The notes under the pieces: model-generated
Seen by the model: the letters and a program-made list of their open reading frames with translations, nothing else
Database searches by the model: none
Told to the model about the DNA's origin: nothing
Shown: positions 25,868 to 34,299 of the stretch, piece by piece
Layout: each line of letters starts with the position of its first letter
Position numbering within the stretch: position 1 is the stretch's first letter
Translations under genes and position numbers: made by a program
Source: Prochlorothrix hollandica PCC 9006 = CALU 1027
GTDB lineage: Bacteria; Cyanobacteriota; Cyanobacteriia; Prochlorotrichales; Prochlorotrichaceae
Length of the DNA: 64,000 bases
NCBI RefSeq assembly: GCF_000332315.1
Contig: NZ_KB235939.1
Location: 173,750-237,749 of the forward strand
Direction: 5' to 3'

Positions 25868-26351
25868 AAAACTGCTGGTCCGATGTTCAATCCATAGCCA
25901 GGTTAGCGCAGAACCTTGACCCATCCCGAAACAGGTCTTAGGGGAGGATCCCATGGGAGGATCCCACGGGTGGAGTTACGCTGTGTTCCTCCGTCAACGG
26001 GGTGATTAACCCAATCCCCAGGCTAGGCAGTCTAACATTATGCTGGTTCCATGATGGAGGATCCAGATGGTAACCCAGGAGTCAGAAAAACGCCGTTCTC
26101 CTAAGCTGATGAGGGGGTAGCTAGATGGATAAACCGAGAAAATGACTGGATTTCTCCCTCCCTAAAGCAGAAAACCCTTGGATATCTTACCCAGTGTACG
26201 GCAGGGGTTACACCAGGGTGGGTGATCTGAGTTCTGAGAGAAGGCTCAGGGTAAAATCAGCCCCAAAACAGATACAGCCAGGACCGGATCCCAAAAAGAT
26301 CCAGACCTGACTGATGGTGTTGGGGACAAGGGTCCACAGGGGGGCGTAGCC
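25868..26351. other. Intergenic region, no gene recognised
   Basis: The only structure seen is a near-repeat GGAGGATCCCATGG/GGAGGATCCCACGG around 25937-25970. No tRNA, known small RNA or coding frame is evident. Confidence 0.4.
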
Positions 26352-28145
26352 CTAGCGCTTAGCTAGCTTTTTAGAGGCCATTTTCCGCAGACGGATCGAC
26401 TCAGGGGTCACCTCCAGCAGCTCATCGGATCCAATGTATTCCAAGGCCCGCTCCAAGCTCATATCCATGGGGGACTGCAATTGCACCAGTTCATCGCCGG
26501 TGGCCGATCGATGGTTGGTCAACTGCTTGGTTTTGCAGATATTGAGATCCAAATCCTGGGCGCGGTTGTGTTCCCCCACAATCATGCCTTTGTAAACCTT
26601 GGTGCCGGGTGTAATGAAAAACAGCCCCCGATCCTCCGCGTTCTTCAACGCATAGAAGGTGGCCACCCCTTCCTCAAAGGCAATCAGCACCCCATTGCGA
26701 CGGGTTTCCACCGCGCCACCCATGGCGCGATACTCCAGGAAACTGTGGTTCATGATGCCATCGCCACGGGTTAAGCGCATGAACTCACCCCGGAAGCCGA
26801 TCAGACCCCGAGCCGGAATCACAAACTCCAGTTGGGCGCGACCATTGCTGCTAATTTCCATGTTTTGCATTTCCCCGCGCCGCTGGCCCAGGCGCTCAAT
26901 GCAGCCCCCAACGCCTTCTTCCGGCACATCCAGCGCCAACAGCTCAAAGGGTTCACAGGGTTGGCCACTGATTTCCCGGTAAATCACCTGGGGCTGGGAG
27001 ACCTGGAATTCATAGCCTTCCCGGCGCATGGTTTCGATCAAAATCCCCAGGTGCAATTCACCGCGCCCGGACACCAGGAATTTATCCGGGGTATCCCCGT
27101 CTTCCACCCGCAGGGCCACGTTGGTTTCTAGCTCCCGCATCAGGCGATCGCGCAACTGCCGAGAGGTAACAAAGCTGCCTTCTTGGCCCGCAAAGGGGGA
27201 GTCATTGACGCAAAAGGTCATCTGGAGGGTGGGTTCGTCCACCTTAATTAAGGGCAGTGCCTGGGGTTCATTGGGGCAGGTGATGGTTTCCCCAATGTTG
27301 GCATCGGCAAAACCGGACACGGCTACAATCTGTCCCGCCTTGGCTTCTGCCACTTCCACCCGCTTCAGCCCTTCAAAGCCCAAAAGCTTGGTGATCTTGG
27401 ATTTAACAATGCTGCCATCTTCCTTGACCAAGGCAGCCTGTTGTCCTGCTTTGATGATCCCATTGTGGATCCGGCCAATGATGATGCGCCCCAGATAATC
27501 GGAGTAGTCCAGGGTGGTCACCTGTAACTGGAGGGGTTTCTCTGGATCACCGACGGGGGGCGGAACGTGGCGCAAAATGGCATCAAAGAGGGGCTGCATA
27601 TTGACCCCCTCATCCTCCAGTTTTGCTTTGGTGTAGCCTTCTAGACCGGAGGCGAAGAGGTAGGGAAACTCACACTGATCATCGTCGGCCCCTAACTCAA
27701 TGAATAAATCCAGGACTTTGTCCACCGCGCCGTGGGGTTCTACACGGGGGCGATCGATCTTGTTGACCACCACAATCGGGCGCAACCCTTTCTCTAGGGC
27801 TTTTTTCAAGACAAATCGAGTTTGGGGCATGGGACCTTCATTGGCATCCACAATTAAGATGCAACCATCCACCATGCCCAACACCCGTTCCACTTCTCCC
27901 CCAAAATCCGCGTGGCCAGGGGTATCGACAATATTAATCAGGGTTTCGTTGTAGTAAACCGCCGTATTTTTAGACAGAATTGTAATGCCCCGCTCCCGCT
28001 CCAGGTCGTTGGAGTCCATGACGCACACAGGGACTTCTTCTCCATCCCGAAAAACGCCGGATTGTTTTAAAAGTGCATCGACAAGGGTGGTTTTCCCGTG
28101 GTCAACGTGGGCAATGATGGCAACATTGCGGATTGGCAAAGACAT
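26352..28145 (-). CDS. typA: Ribosome-associated translational GTPase TypA/BipA
   Basis: This 597-residue GTPase has G1 AHVDHGKT (residues 12-19), a switch region with ERGITIL, G3 [12 protein letters not shown] and G4 NKID. EF-G-like domains follow, and the C-terminus has [13 protein letters not shown]-like basic residues. BipA binds the ribosome and helps assembly and translation under stress; cyanobacterial TypA is linked to stress tolerance. The length matches the family. Confidence 0.96.
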   Translation of the reverse strand: MSLPIRNVAIIAHVDHGKTTLVDALLKQSGVFRDGEEVPVCVMDSNDLERERGITILSKNTAVYYNETLINIVDTPGHADFGGEVERVLGMVDGCILIVDANEGPMPQTRFVLKKALEKGLRPIVVVNKIDRPRVEPHGAVDKVLDLFIELGADDDQCEFPYLFASGLEGYTKAKLEDEGVNMQPLFDAILRHVPPPVGDPEKPLQLQVTTLDYSDYLGRIIIGRIHNGIIKAGQQAALVKEDGSIVKSKITKLLGFEGLKRVEVAEAKAGQIVAVSGFADANIGETITCPNEPQALPLIKVDEPTLQMTFCVNDSPFAGQEGSFVTSRQLRDRLMRELETNVALRVEDGDTPDKFLVSGRGELHLGILIETMRREGYEFQVSQPQVIYREISGQPCEPFELLALDVPEEGVGGCIERLGQRRGEMQNMEISSNGRAQLEFVIPARGLIGFRGEFMRLTRGDGIMNHSFLEYRAMGGAVETRRNGVLIAFEEGVATFYALKNAEDRGLFFITPGTKVYKGMIVGEHNRAQDLDLNICKTKQLTNHRSATGDELVQLQSPMDMSLERALEYIGSDELLEVTPESIRLRKMASKKLAKR

Positions 28146-28239
28146 AAGCGACTGGTTTGAGGAGTGAGTGGGAGTGGTAGCTGGGACAAGGATCCGGTCT
28201 ATGGGTTCCAGGGATTAGCCCTAGGGTAGCCGAGATCAT

Positions 28240-28450
28240 TTGACATGCTCCCCGACCTAAAGGTGCGGGGATTCTCCGGCTAGGCGAATAGTCCAAGCTG
28301 TTCGCTGTACGGCTGGCTAGACAAAGCAGTCGGATTGCCAGACATCCTGGTCTTACGCCCGTTCTTTGTCCATTTAGAGTCTTGGGTTAGCCCCAACCCA
28401 GACTTTTCGATATTTTTGGCAGCATTACCATCTCTGTCATGTTCGGTTCC
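28240..28450 (-). ncRNA. Predicted omega RNA retained in copy C
   Basis: Corresponds to the tnpB 3' end and right-end hairpin of copy B with few changes. The predicted guide is the flank read outward from 28239 on the minus strand (ATGATCTCGGCTACCCTAG). This RNA could only act with TnpB supplied from elsewhere. Confidence 0.4.
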
Positions 28451-28643
28451 GCAACTCACACAGAGGATGGAACGAACCGATAGAGCAACCTTGCCCCACC
28501 GAAAGCCACAATCAGAACAGATCTGACTGGTTGGCTCCCACCGACTGATAATCCTAACCTCTCGATCATTAACCAAAAAGCTGATTCAGCCCTTTGACCT
28601 GTTGCGGCGTTGGATAAATTCGGTACTGGTATCGTGCTTTCAT
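28280..28643 (-). pseudogene. tnpB remnant in copy C
   Basis: The first 24 codons (MKARYQYRIYPTPQQVKGLN, then QLFG) end at a stop directly after the deletion junction. The following sequence still encodes, in another frame, the last 97 residues of TnpB with the zinc ribbon and RuvC-III Asp. RuvC-I and RuvC-II are absent, so no nuclease can be made. The C-terminal frame (28280-28576) has only a TTG start and may be kept only for its RNA. Confidence 0.88.
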
Positions 28644-28686
28644 GCTAATCATGATAGCATAGATGGGTAGACGATGGGTAGGTGCA

Positions 28687-28827
28687 ATGGCGAAAGAAAG
28701 ACTCAGTTTAAGGGTGTCTGGCGCTAGGTTGGCAAAGCTTAGGCGGATTGCGGAACAGAGAGAGAAGACGATGACCCAGCTTGTGGAAGACTGGATAGAT
28801 CGGTTGCAGGAAGAAAAGCCGTCCTAG
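28687..28827 (+). CDS. Small ribbon-helix-helix protein, copy C
   Basis: Intact 46 codons, beginning MAKERLSLRVSGARLAKLRR. It differs from copy B at residues 5, 7 and 18 and is otherwise identical, including helix B. It has stayed open although tnpB in the same element is destroyed. Confidence 0.72.
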   Translation: MAKERLSLRVSGARLAKLRRIAEQREKTMTQLVEDWIDRLQEEKPS

Positions 28828-28975
28828 AAGGACGGGGCTTTAGACCCAGATTTTCGGTAAAGAACCTCTAATAATTCTATCGTGTTTATTACCATTACTT
28901 GGCATCGGTTATGGGAGAGTTATCCCCCCTTACGGTTCTCTTCCTAGTTCTCTCCCCCTCACGACGGGGGTTGCC

Positions 28976-29048
28976 GCTGAAAGCGGGACAAGATTAACGG
29001 GACAGTGGGGCGCGGAGTACCCTACTGTCCCGGCTGAAGTTGATATCC
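28976..29048 (+). repeat. R4 palindromic repeat, copy 2
   Basis: GCTGAAAGCGGGACAAGATT start, GGGACAGTGGGG...CCTACTGTCCC hairpin, GAAGTTGATATCC end. Confidence 0.8.
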
Positions 29049-29071
29049 CAGGACTGTGCCCTACTTTGGCC

Positions 29072-29150
29072 AAAGGGTTCAAAGTCCAAGGGTTCAAAGT
29101 CCAAGGGTTCAACACCCACTAAAAAACCACACCCACTAAAAAACCACCTG
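29072..29150. repeat. Short tandem repeats downstream of psb28
   Basis: Three units of AAAGGGTTCAAAGTCCAAGG-like sequence (14-base period) are followed by two units of CACCCACTAAAAAACCA. The rest of 28857-29248 shows only R4. Confidence 0.75.
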
Positions 29151-29248
29151 CACGATCGCAAGTGGCCTGGGATAGGCTTTGGTGATACAGCGGCTCGGTT
29201 GTGGCAATAGTGGTCTTGAACCTTAGTTTTGAACCTTAGGGCCAACGT

Positions 29249-29581
29249 CTAGGATTTCTGAAAGTCGAGACCGTTGGCCTTGGCGTAACGCTCCATAAAG
29301 CGCATGAAACGATCCCACTGGGAGCTACTTTTCATCACATACACCGCCTCAATGCCTTTGGGCTGTCCGTTAACGAACTTGGCGTTCACCTGTCGGCTCA
29401 CCAGTTCTCCTTCTTCATCCACCAGGAACATGCCCAAAATTTCCTGCTTTAGTTCTTCGGACAGTGCCCGAGGACTGTCAAAGTAAAAAATAGCTTGGCC
29501 GGTGCGTCCATCTTTGGAACGGGTCAAGCGCACATCGCTGACCTCTTCATCAACACCGCGAATAAATTGAATACTTGCCAT
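29249..29581 (-). CDS. psb28: Photosystem II assembly protein Psb28
   Basis: This 110-residue soluble protein beginning [13 protein letters not shown] has the family core ([19 protein letters not shown] and a [10 protein letters not shown]-like [12 protein letters not shown]). Psb28 binds the cytoplasmic face of photosystem II intermediates during assembly and repair and is absent from the finished complex. It matches the Psb28-1 length and start. Confidence 0.95.
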   Translation of the reverse strand: MASIQFIRGVDEEVSDVRLTRSKDGRTGQAIFYFDSPRALSEELKQEILGMFLVDEEGELVSRQVNAKFVNGQPKGIEAVYVMKSSSQWDRFMRFMERYAKANGLDFQKS

Positions 29582-29621
29582 GGGGTTGCGTCTTAAGCTT
29601 GAACTTGACTACTCCCCAACC

Positions 29622-29723
29622 TACAGCAATCCTAAATCAGTTGTAAGGATCTCAATGGCTGAAACCCTTGGTGTGGTGTGGCCCGGAGGGCGCACACCAC
29701 ACAACCCATCTCGGACTGCTGTA
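29622..29723 (+). mobile_element. R1 palindromic element, copy 3
   Basis: TACAGCAATCCTAAAT end intact; the right end reads ATCTCGGACTGCTGTA. The hairpin is slightly decayed (GTGTGGTGTGGCCC/GGGCGCACACCACAC). A short tandem GGGCATAATCCAGTCA repeat follows at about 29927-29962; otherwise 29724-30159 shows no gene. Confidence 0.83.
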
Positions 29724-30159
29724 TAAGGTGGGGGGAATTCCTGGATCATTGGGTGCCCTTAGACATTGCCCTCCCCAAGCTTCTGCACGATCGACCTGAC
29801 CGCTGATCTTCTGCCTTGCCTATCTCAGAGTCCCTATACGGGTCGGGCTGAAGCCCCAGTGTGCCTCGGTTCCAGACCTGTTCTTCGGTTCTAGACAATA
29901 TGAGCCACTATTATAACCCGTTCAGGGCATAATCCAGTCAGGGCATAATCCAGTCAGGGCATAGCCAGGGTTGGAACGCCGTTAAAATCGCTCCTTGATG
30001 GGGAAAACTAAACGTTTAGGGGCTAGATTCCCCTAGATAGGTCTAATTCTCTGGAACCATCCAGCCAGAGTTCAGGTGACGTTAACGCTGAATTCTAAAA
30101 AGAGTACGCTACTCTTAGGAGAAAGCCTTGATGCCGCTGTGCCCTTTATGCGCTGTGCT

Positions 30160-30513
30160 ATGAAGTCTCAATCATCTCAATCCCAGGAAGTAGTCCAACA
30201 GGTTGCGGAATACTTCAGTATCTTAGGGGAGCCGATGCGGCTACGCATCCTCAACCTGCTCCGGGATGGTGAAAAGTGTGTGCAGGACTTGGTGATTGAG
30301 ACAGCCACCAGTCAAGCCAATGTGTCGAAGCATTTGAAGGTCATGCTGCAAGCAGGGATTCTAAACCGTCGGACAGAAGGTACGTCAGCCTACTACAGTG
30401 TGGCCGATGAGTTGATTTTTGATTTATGTAATCTGGTGTGTGTGCGCATTGCCGATCGCATTGAACAGCAGGCACGACGGTTTCGAGATTTTAGTTTGGC
30501 TGGTAAACGTTAG
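30160..30513 (+). CDS. ArsR/SmtB-family transcriptional regulator
   Basis: From the ATG at 30160 this is a 117-residue winged-helix protein. It has FSILGEPMRLRILNLLRDGE, CVQDLVIETATSQANVSKHL (recognition helix) and GILNRRTEGTSAYYSV (wing). Only one Cys is in the usual alpha3 position (KCVQDL), so the classic thiolate metal site is incomplete. Other in-frame starts lie at 30148 (ATG) and 30076 (GTG). The ABC ATPase gene begins 23 bases downstream, so the two are probably cotranscribed. Confidence 0.82.
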   Translation: MKSQSSQSQEVVQQVAEYFSILGEPMRLRILNLLRDGEKCVQDLVIETATSQANVSKHLKVMLQAGILNRRTEGTSAYYSVADELIFDLCNLVCVRIADRIEQQARRFRDFSLAGKR

Positions 30514-30536
30514 CCTGTGGTGAGGCTGCTGGAGCA

Positions 30537-31262
30537 ATGAACCCACCCATTATTGCATTGAGCCAAATCAGTAAGACCTATGGCCTGGGAGACACCCTAG
30601 TTCACGCCTTGGATCAGGTGGATCTGACCCTGACTGCGGGGGAATATGGGGCAGTGATTGGAACGTCGGGTTCTGGGAAGTCCACCTTGATGAATGTGGT
30701 GGGGTGTCTCGATCGCCCCAGCCTAGGGCAATATCATCTCGATGGGGTGGCCGTGGCCGATCTGGATGATTTGGCATTAGCTCAGGTGCGAAACCGCAAA
30801 ATTGGCTTTATTTTTCAACAGTTCCATCTTTTACCCCAGCTTACGGCCTTAGATAATGTGATTTTGCCCATGATCTATGGCAATGTCCCCAAGCTGGAAC
30901 GCCAAGCCCGGGCCAAAGCTGCCCTGGAACGGGTAGGGCTAGGCAATCGCTTGGGCAACCGGCCCAACCAATTATCGGGGGGACAGCAACAACGGGTGGC
31001 GATCGCCCGAGCCATTGTCAATGAACCCGTCTTGCTGTTAGCCGATGAACCTACCGGCGCGTTAGATTCCCATACTACCCAGGAAGTCTTAGCCATCTTT
31101 GATGAACTCCACCACAGTGGCATCACGATTCTGGTGGTCACCCATGAAACAGAAGTGGCCCAGCGGGCCGATCGCATTATTACCTTCCGCGATGGCAAGA
31201 TCCTCAGCGATGTTTTCACGGTGAAAGAGGCGGGAGCCGTGCCCCATGGCCTGGGGCTGTAG
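30537..31262 (+). CDS. ABC transporter ATPase, LolD/MacB/DevA type
   Basis: This 241-residue ATPase has Walker [10 protein letters not shown] (about 41-49), the signature [14 protein letters not shown], Walker B LLLADEP and the D-loop GALDS. The sequence class (MacB/LolD/DevA) normally works with FtsX-like permeases and, in cyanobacteria, a periplasmic adaptor. Neither is present here: only repeats follow the stop. The upstream ArsR gene suggests a regulated unit. Confidence 0.88.
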   Translation: MNPPIIALSQISKTYGLGDTLVHALDQVDLTLTAGEYGAVIGTSGSGKSTLMNVVGCLDRPSLGQYHLDGVAVADLDDLALAQVRNRKIGFIFQQFHLLPQLTALDNVILPMIYGNVPKLERQARAKAALERVGLGNRLGNRPNQLSGGQQQRVAIARAIVNEPVLLLADEPTGALDSHTTQEVLAIFDELHHSGITILVVTHETEVAQRADRIITFRDGKILSDVFTVKEAGAVPHGLGL

Positions 31263-31334
31263 GGAGTCTAAACAGCACTGTCAGCCGCCGTCTAAATCGC
31301 CAAGATAGCGCCCAGCAGACCAGTCGCCCCACAG

Positions 31335-31537
31335 TACAGCAATCGGGCACCTCGAAAAATCCAAATTCTCGCCCCTGTGCCAACGCAAGAATAGGGGTTG
31401 TGGCGGGCGGCTCCGCCCAACCCAATTAATCGGGGTGCCCAATCCTAAAGCAGTTGTAAAGATCTCCATGGCTGAAACCTTTTGGGGGGTGTGCGCCCAG
31501 AGGTTGCACACCCCACGACCCATCTCGGACTGCTGTA
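31335..31537 (+). mobile_element. R1 element, copy 4, interrupted by R3
   Basis: TACAGCAATC (31335-31344) and the continuation AATCCTAAAGCAGTTG (31441 on) are parts of one R1, separated by a 96-bp R3 element. The right end ACTGCTGTA closes at 31537. The hairpin is decayed, so this is an older copy. Confidence 0.85.
31345..31440. mobile_element. R3 miniature element, copy 1, nested in R1
   Basis: The ends GGGCACCTCG and CGGGGTGCCC are inverted repeats. AATC stands on both sides (31341-31344 and 31441-31444), a 4-bp target duplication. The inside carries GGCGGGCGGCTCCGCC and a CCAAATTCTCG block shared with the copy at 48325-48423. Confidence 0.85.
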
Positions 31538-31610
31538 GACTGTGGCAAAATCAAATTGGGTGTAGAATACTAAAGATTTGTAGCTGAGTATTTATCACTA
31601 CCAGAATAGA

Positions 31611-31841
31611 ATGTCTACTTGCACAAAACATCCTTTAGAAAATCCCATTTCCAATACCAAGTCCACCCTGATCCATCAGGAGGGGGCTGTTCTTAAGACC
31701 GATGCTAATCTCGATCGTCTTAAGCGACTGTACCAAGTCAGTCACCAAGCCGAGTTCCTCTACCTCCAAGCGGAGGCGGATACCCTACTCTGCCAACTGG
31801 AGACTGAAATCAAGGGCCGTCGCCTAGCTCATACCTACTAA
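31611..31841 (+). CDS. Small conserved protein, function unknown
   Basis: This 76-residue protein has a C-terminal helical half (LDRLKRLYQVSHQAEFLYLQ followed by AEADTLLCQLE) predicted to form a coiled coil. I have the impression of a short cyanobacterial family but cannot name it. The more AT-rich upstream sequence (31540-31610) is promoter-like. The next gene begins 96 bases downstream on the same strand. Confidence 0.6.
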   Translation: MSTCTKHPLENPISNTKSTLIHQEGAVLKTDANLDRLKRLYQVSHQAEFLYLQAEADTLLCQLETEIKGRRLAHTY

Positions 31842-31937
31842 GGACTAGGGTCTAGGGGGTTGACGGGTGAACTGCACCTGCTAACCCCCCTGACGCTGCC
31901 TGAGTCTGAGTGCCCCATTGCCCAGGAGACGTTGCCC

Positions 31938-32786
31938 ATGTTAAAACCAGACTTTTCCCAGAGATTTCGAGCCGTCGAGGGCATCTATTTTCCCCAAGAT
32001 GGAGCGTCGGACTATGCCCAGTCCAAAGAGCTATGGGAAAATGCTGCCGCCGGTTGGATTCGTACAGGTTACGGTGCCCACGCCCCCGGTGGCCTGTGGA
32101 AACAGTTTCCCCAACAGCGACGGTTCGACAGCATCGTAGACTTAGGCTGTGGCTATGGTCGCCATAGTATTTTTTTGTCGGAGCAGATGGGGGTGCAGTG
32201 CGATCGCTATTATGCCTTCGATATTGCGGAAGCCATGCTGCGCCGCTTGCTGGAGTGTAAGGCCCACTTTGATTTTTTCCCAAAGGCCGAATTTACGGTG
32301 GTTTGTATGCCCTTACAGGAGCTACCGATCGCCGATAATTCCGTCGAAATCGTCTATTCCAGTAGTGTCTTCATGCACCTGAACCGCCCTGATATTGTGC
32401 GGGTGCTGGGGGAAATCCAACGGATTCTGAAGCCGGGGGGCAGCTTTATTTTCAATGACAGTTTCCACCACAAAGACTGTCCCAGCTATCAAATTTCCAA
32501 CCTCTTCCGCCGCCTCAAGGGTGCTGACCATAAGGCAATGTACTTGCAGCAGTATACCCTGGCGGATATTGAAACCCTGATGCAGGAGTCTCGGTTGGCG
32601 GACAAAACCGGGGACTACACCATCACCCCCAATAGCTACGAAGTGGTTCCCCCCAAATTTCAGCAATTTTTACCGGGGGGCAAGTGGCTCAACGATAAGC
32701 TGATCCGAGCAGCAGACCCAGAGGTGAAGCAAACCCGTTATGCCAGTTCCTACTCGATTTATAGCGAAAATTTAGGCTTAAAGTAA
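31938..32786 (+). CDS. SAM-dependent methyltransferase
   Basis: This 282-residue class I methyltransferase has motif I IVDLGCGYGRHS, an acidic residue after strand 2 (YYAFDIAEAML) and the later LKPGGSFIFND. The substrate is unknown. The ATG at 31938 has AGGAGA ten bases before it; a TTG at 31860 would add 26 residues without a recognisable domain. R1 follows 18 bases after the stop. Confidence 0.82.
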   Translation: MLKPDFSQRFRAVEGIYFPQDGASDYAQSKELWENAAAGWIRTGYGAHAPGGLWKQFPQQRRFDSIVDLGCGYGRHSIFLSEQMGVQCDRYYAFDIAEAMLRRLLECKAHFDFFPKAEFTVVCMPLQELPIADNSVEIVYSSSVFMHLNRPDIVRVLGEIQRILKPGGSFIFNDSFHHKDCPSYQISNLFRRLKGADHKAMYLQQYTLADIETLMQESRLADKTGDYTITPNSYEVVPPKFQQFLPGGKWLNDKLIRAADPEVKQTRYASSYSIYSENLGLK

Positions 32787-32804
32787 CCTGAAGCGCTTCT
32801 ATCT

Positions 32805-32906
32805 ACAGCAGTCCTAAATGGGTCGTGTGGTGTGCCCCCGGAGGGGGCACACCACACCAAGGGTTTCAGCCATCGAGATGCCTACAACTGATTTAGGGTT
32901 GCTGTA
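32805..32906 (-). mobile_element. R1 palindromic element, copy 5
   Basis: Inverted copy with intact ends and a perfect GTGTGGTGTGCCCCC/GGGGGCACACCACAC hairpin. A GGACTTCAGTCCTTACTACGAAC repeat follows at 32908. Confidence 0.85.
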
Positions 32907-32979
32907 AGGACTTCAGTCCTTACTACGAACCTGAAGAACCGGAAGGACTGATGGTAGTTGTAGTTAAGCTTCAGCCTAC

Positions 32980-33999
32980 TTAGCTGATGACCCGGTGGCC
33001 GATGGCCAATGCCGTCACCAACATCCCCAGCACCAAAAAGGGTTGGGCACTGGCTTGGTACTTGACATCATTCTTCAGGGGATCCCGCAGGAAATACATG
33101 TCCTGGAAGGTGATTTGGGGAATGACTAACAGCACTAGCAAGACAGCATAGAAATTTTGATGAATGCTGACTAAATAGAGAGCAATGGCCAACTGAAAGG
33201 TGTCAATCATCAGCACACACACCCAAGCCGCCTTGTTAATGCCAAACATAACCGGCAGCGACTGCAACCCCAGTTGACTATCCCCTTCCACACTTTTGAA
33301 GTCATTGACCACGGCAATGCCTAGGCCCGCCATGCTATAGACCAGGGTGACGATGACAATGGTGAAATTGAGATGGCCAAACAGGGCTTGACCGGCCCAC
33401 CAAGGCAAGGCGATGTAGCTGGACCCCAGGGCATAGTTGCCTACCCAGCCATTTTGTTTGAGTTTGAGGGGCGGAGCCGAGTAAATGTAGGCAATAAATG
33501 CTCCCATCAAGGTCAAGGCGGTGACGGTGGGCACTTCATGGCCAACCCAGATATCAAGGCCATAGGCTAAGGCAATGCCCCCGCAGAGCAGCACTAAAAT
33601 CTGGGCTGTGACTTGGGGGACGGTAATGGCACCGGAGGGAATGGGACGATAGGGTTCGTTAATGGCATCAATATCGCGATCGTAAAAATCATTGAGGGTT
33701 TGGGTATACCCGGCCATCAACGGTCCCGACAGGAACATACAGGTCAAGGCTTGGAAAAAATTCTCGAAGTTCCAGATATAGTGACCCGATGCAGCAGCCC
33801 CACAGACCACACCCCAAATCAGGGGAATCCAGGTCACGGGCTTCATCAGTTGTAGACGAATTTTCCAAATGGAAGTCTCGCCCGGTTGCGCCCCCTTCAT
33901 GCCAAGCAATTGTCTGGCTTTGGCCCCTTTATCTGCGTCGGCGGGGGCGGTGGGCATTGGTTGGGGGGGGGTGTTGGGATCCGGCACTGAGTCAGACAT
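32980..33999 (-). CDS. chlG: Chlorophyll synthase (chlorophyllide geranylgeranyl/phytyl transferase)
   Basis: This UbiA-family prenyltransferase (339 residues from ATG 33999; GTG 34008 is an alternative) has about eight membrane helices. The first Asp motif is NDFYDRDIDAINEPYRPIPS and the second is NDFKSVEGD. It esterifies chlorophyllide with the C20 alcohol in thylakoid membranes, the last step of chlorophyll synthesis. HLIPs such as the one at 616-834 bind ChlG in cyanobacteria. An ArsA-like ATPase gene ends 301 bases upstream on the same strand, with R1 between. Confidence 0.96.
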   Translation of the reverse strand: MSDSVPDPNTPPQPMPTAPADADKGAKARQLLGMKGAQPGETSIWKIRLQLMKPVTWIPLIWGVVCGAAASGHYIWNFENFFQALTCMFLSGPLMAGYTQTLNDFYDRDIDAINEPYRPIPSGAITVPQVTAQILVLLCGGIALAYGLDIWVGHEVPTVTALTLMGAFIAYIYSAPPLKLKQNGWVGNYALGSSYIALPWWAGQALFGHLNFTIVIVTLVYSMAGLGIAVVNDFKSVEGDSQLGLQSLPVMFGINKAAWVCVLMIDTFQLAIALYLVSIHQNFYAVLLVLLVIPQITFQDMYFLRDPLKNDVKYQASAQPFLVLGMLVTALAIGHRVIS

Positions 34000-34050
34000 A
34001 AGGGTCACATTATCTATGCTGCTAAAGCTATGCTGCTAAATCTATGCTGC

Positions 34051-34158
34051 TACAGCAATCCTAAATTAGTTGTCAGGATCTCGATCACTTCAGTGAAACC
34101 CCTTGGGTGGTGTGTGCCCGGAGGACGCACACCACAGGACCCATTTAGGACTGCTGTA
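34051..34158 (+). mobile_element. R1 palindromic element, copy 6
   Basis: Slightly longer copy (108 bp) between the ArsA-like gene and chlG, with TACAGCAATCCTAAAT and ATTTAGGACTGCTGTA ends. It is preceded by three TATGCTGCTAAA units (34017-34050). Confidence 0.83.
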
Positions 34159-34299
34159 GATCGATGCTGCTAAGGAAAGCTGCTCAGGAAAACAGACTGC
34201 TCAAAGAACAGGCTGGAGGGTAGGGTTCATCCCGGCAACACTACGGTTCCAGGGGGATAACCGTTGCTGGTGTTGAGGGCCAGGGAACGCCTACACCGG

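Larger units (their letters stand above)
28240..28856 (-). mobile_element. Internally deleted tnpB element, copy C (617 bp)
   Basis: Ends, hairpins, the TTGA right boundary and GTAA left flank (28857-28860) match the full copy B. About 848 bp of tnpB are missing, joining codon 24 to codon 307 at a short ACC/CC match. The RHH gene, the palindrome (28642-28660) and the 3' guide-RNA region are kept. Copy D has the same length and junction. Confidence 0.92.

Noticed and set aside
25868-26351. Possible structural RNA between the IS and typA
   Set aside because: No match to the conserved cores of SRP RNA, 6S RNA, tmRNA or RNase P RNA that I could see; only a short GGAGGATCCCA near-repeat.
28280-28576. 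98-codon minus-strand frame with the TnpB zinc ribbon (also at 37257-37553)
   Set aside because: Not called as a functional nuclease: it lacks RuvC-I and RuvC-II, starts only at TTG and begins at the deletion junction. Treated as tnpB remnant and RNA-coding region.
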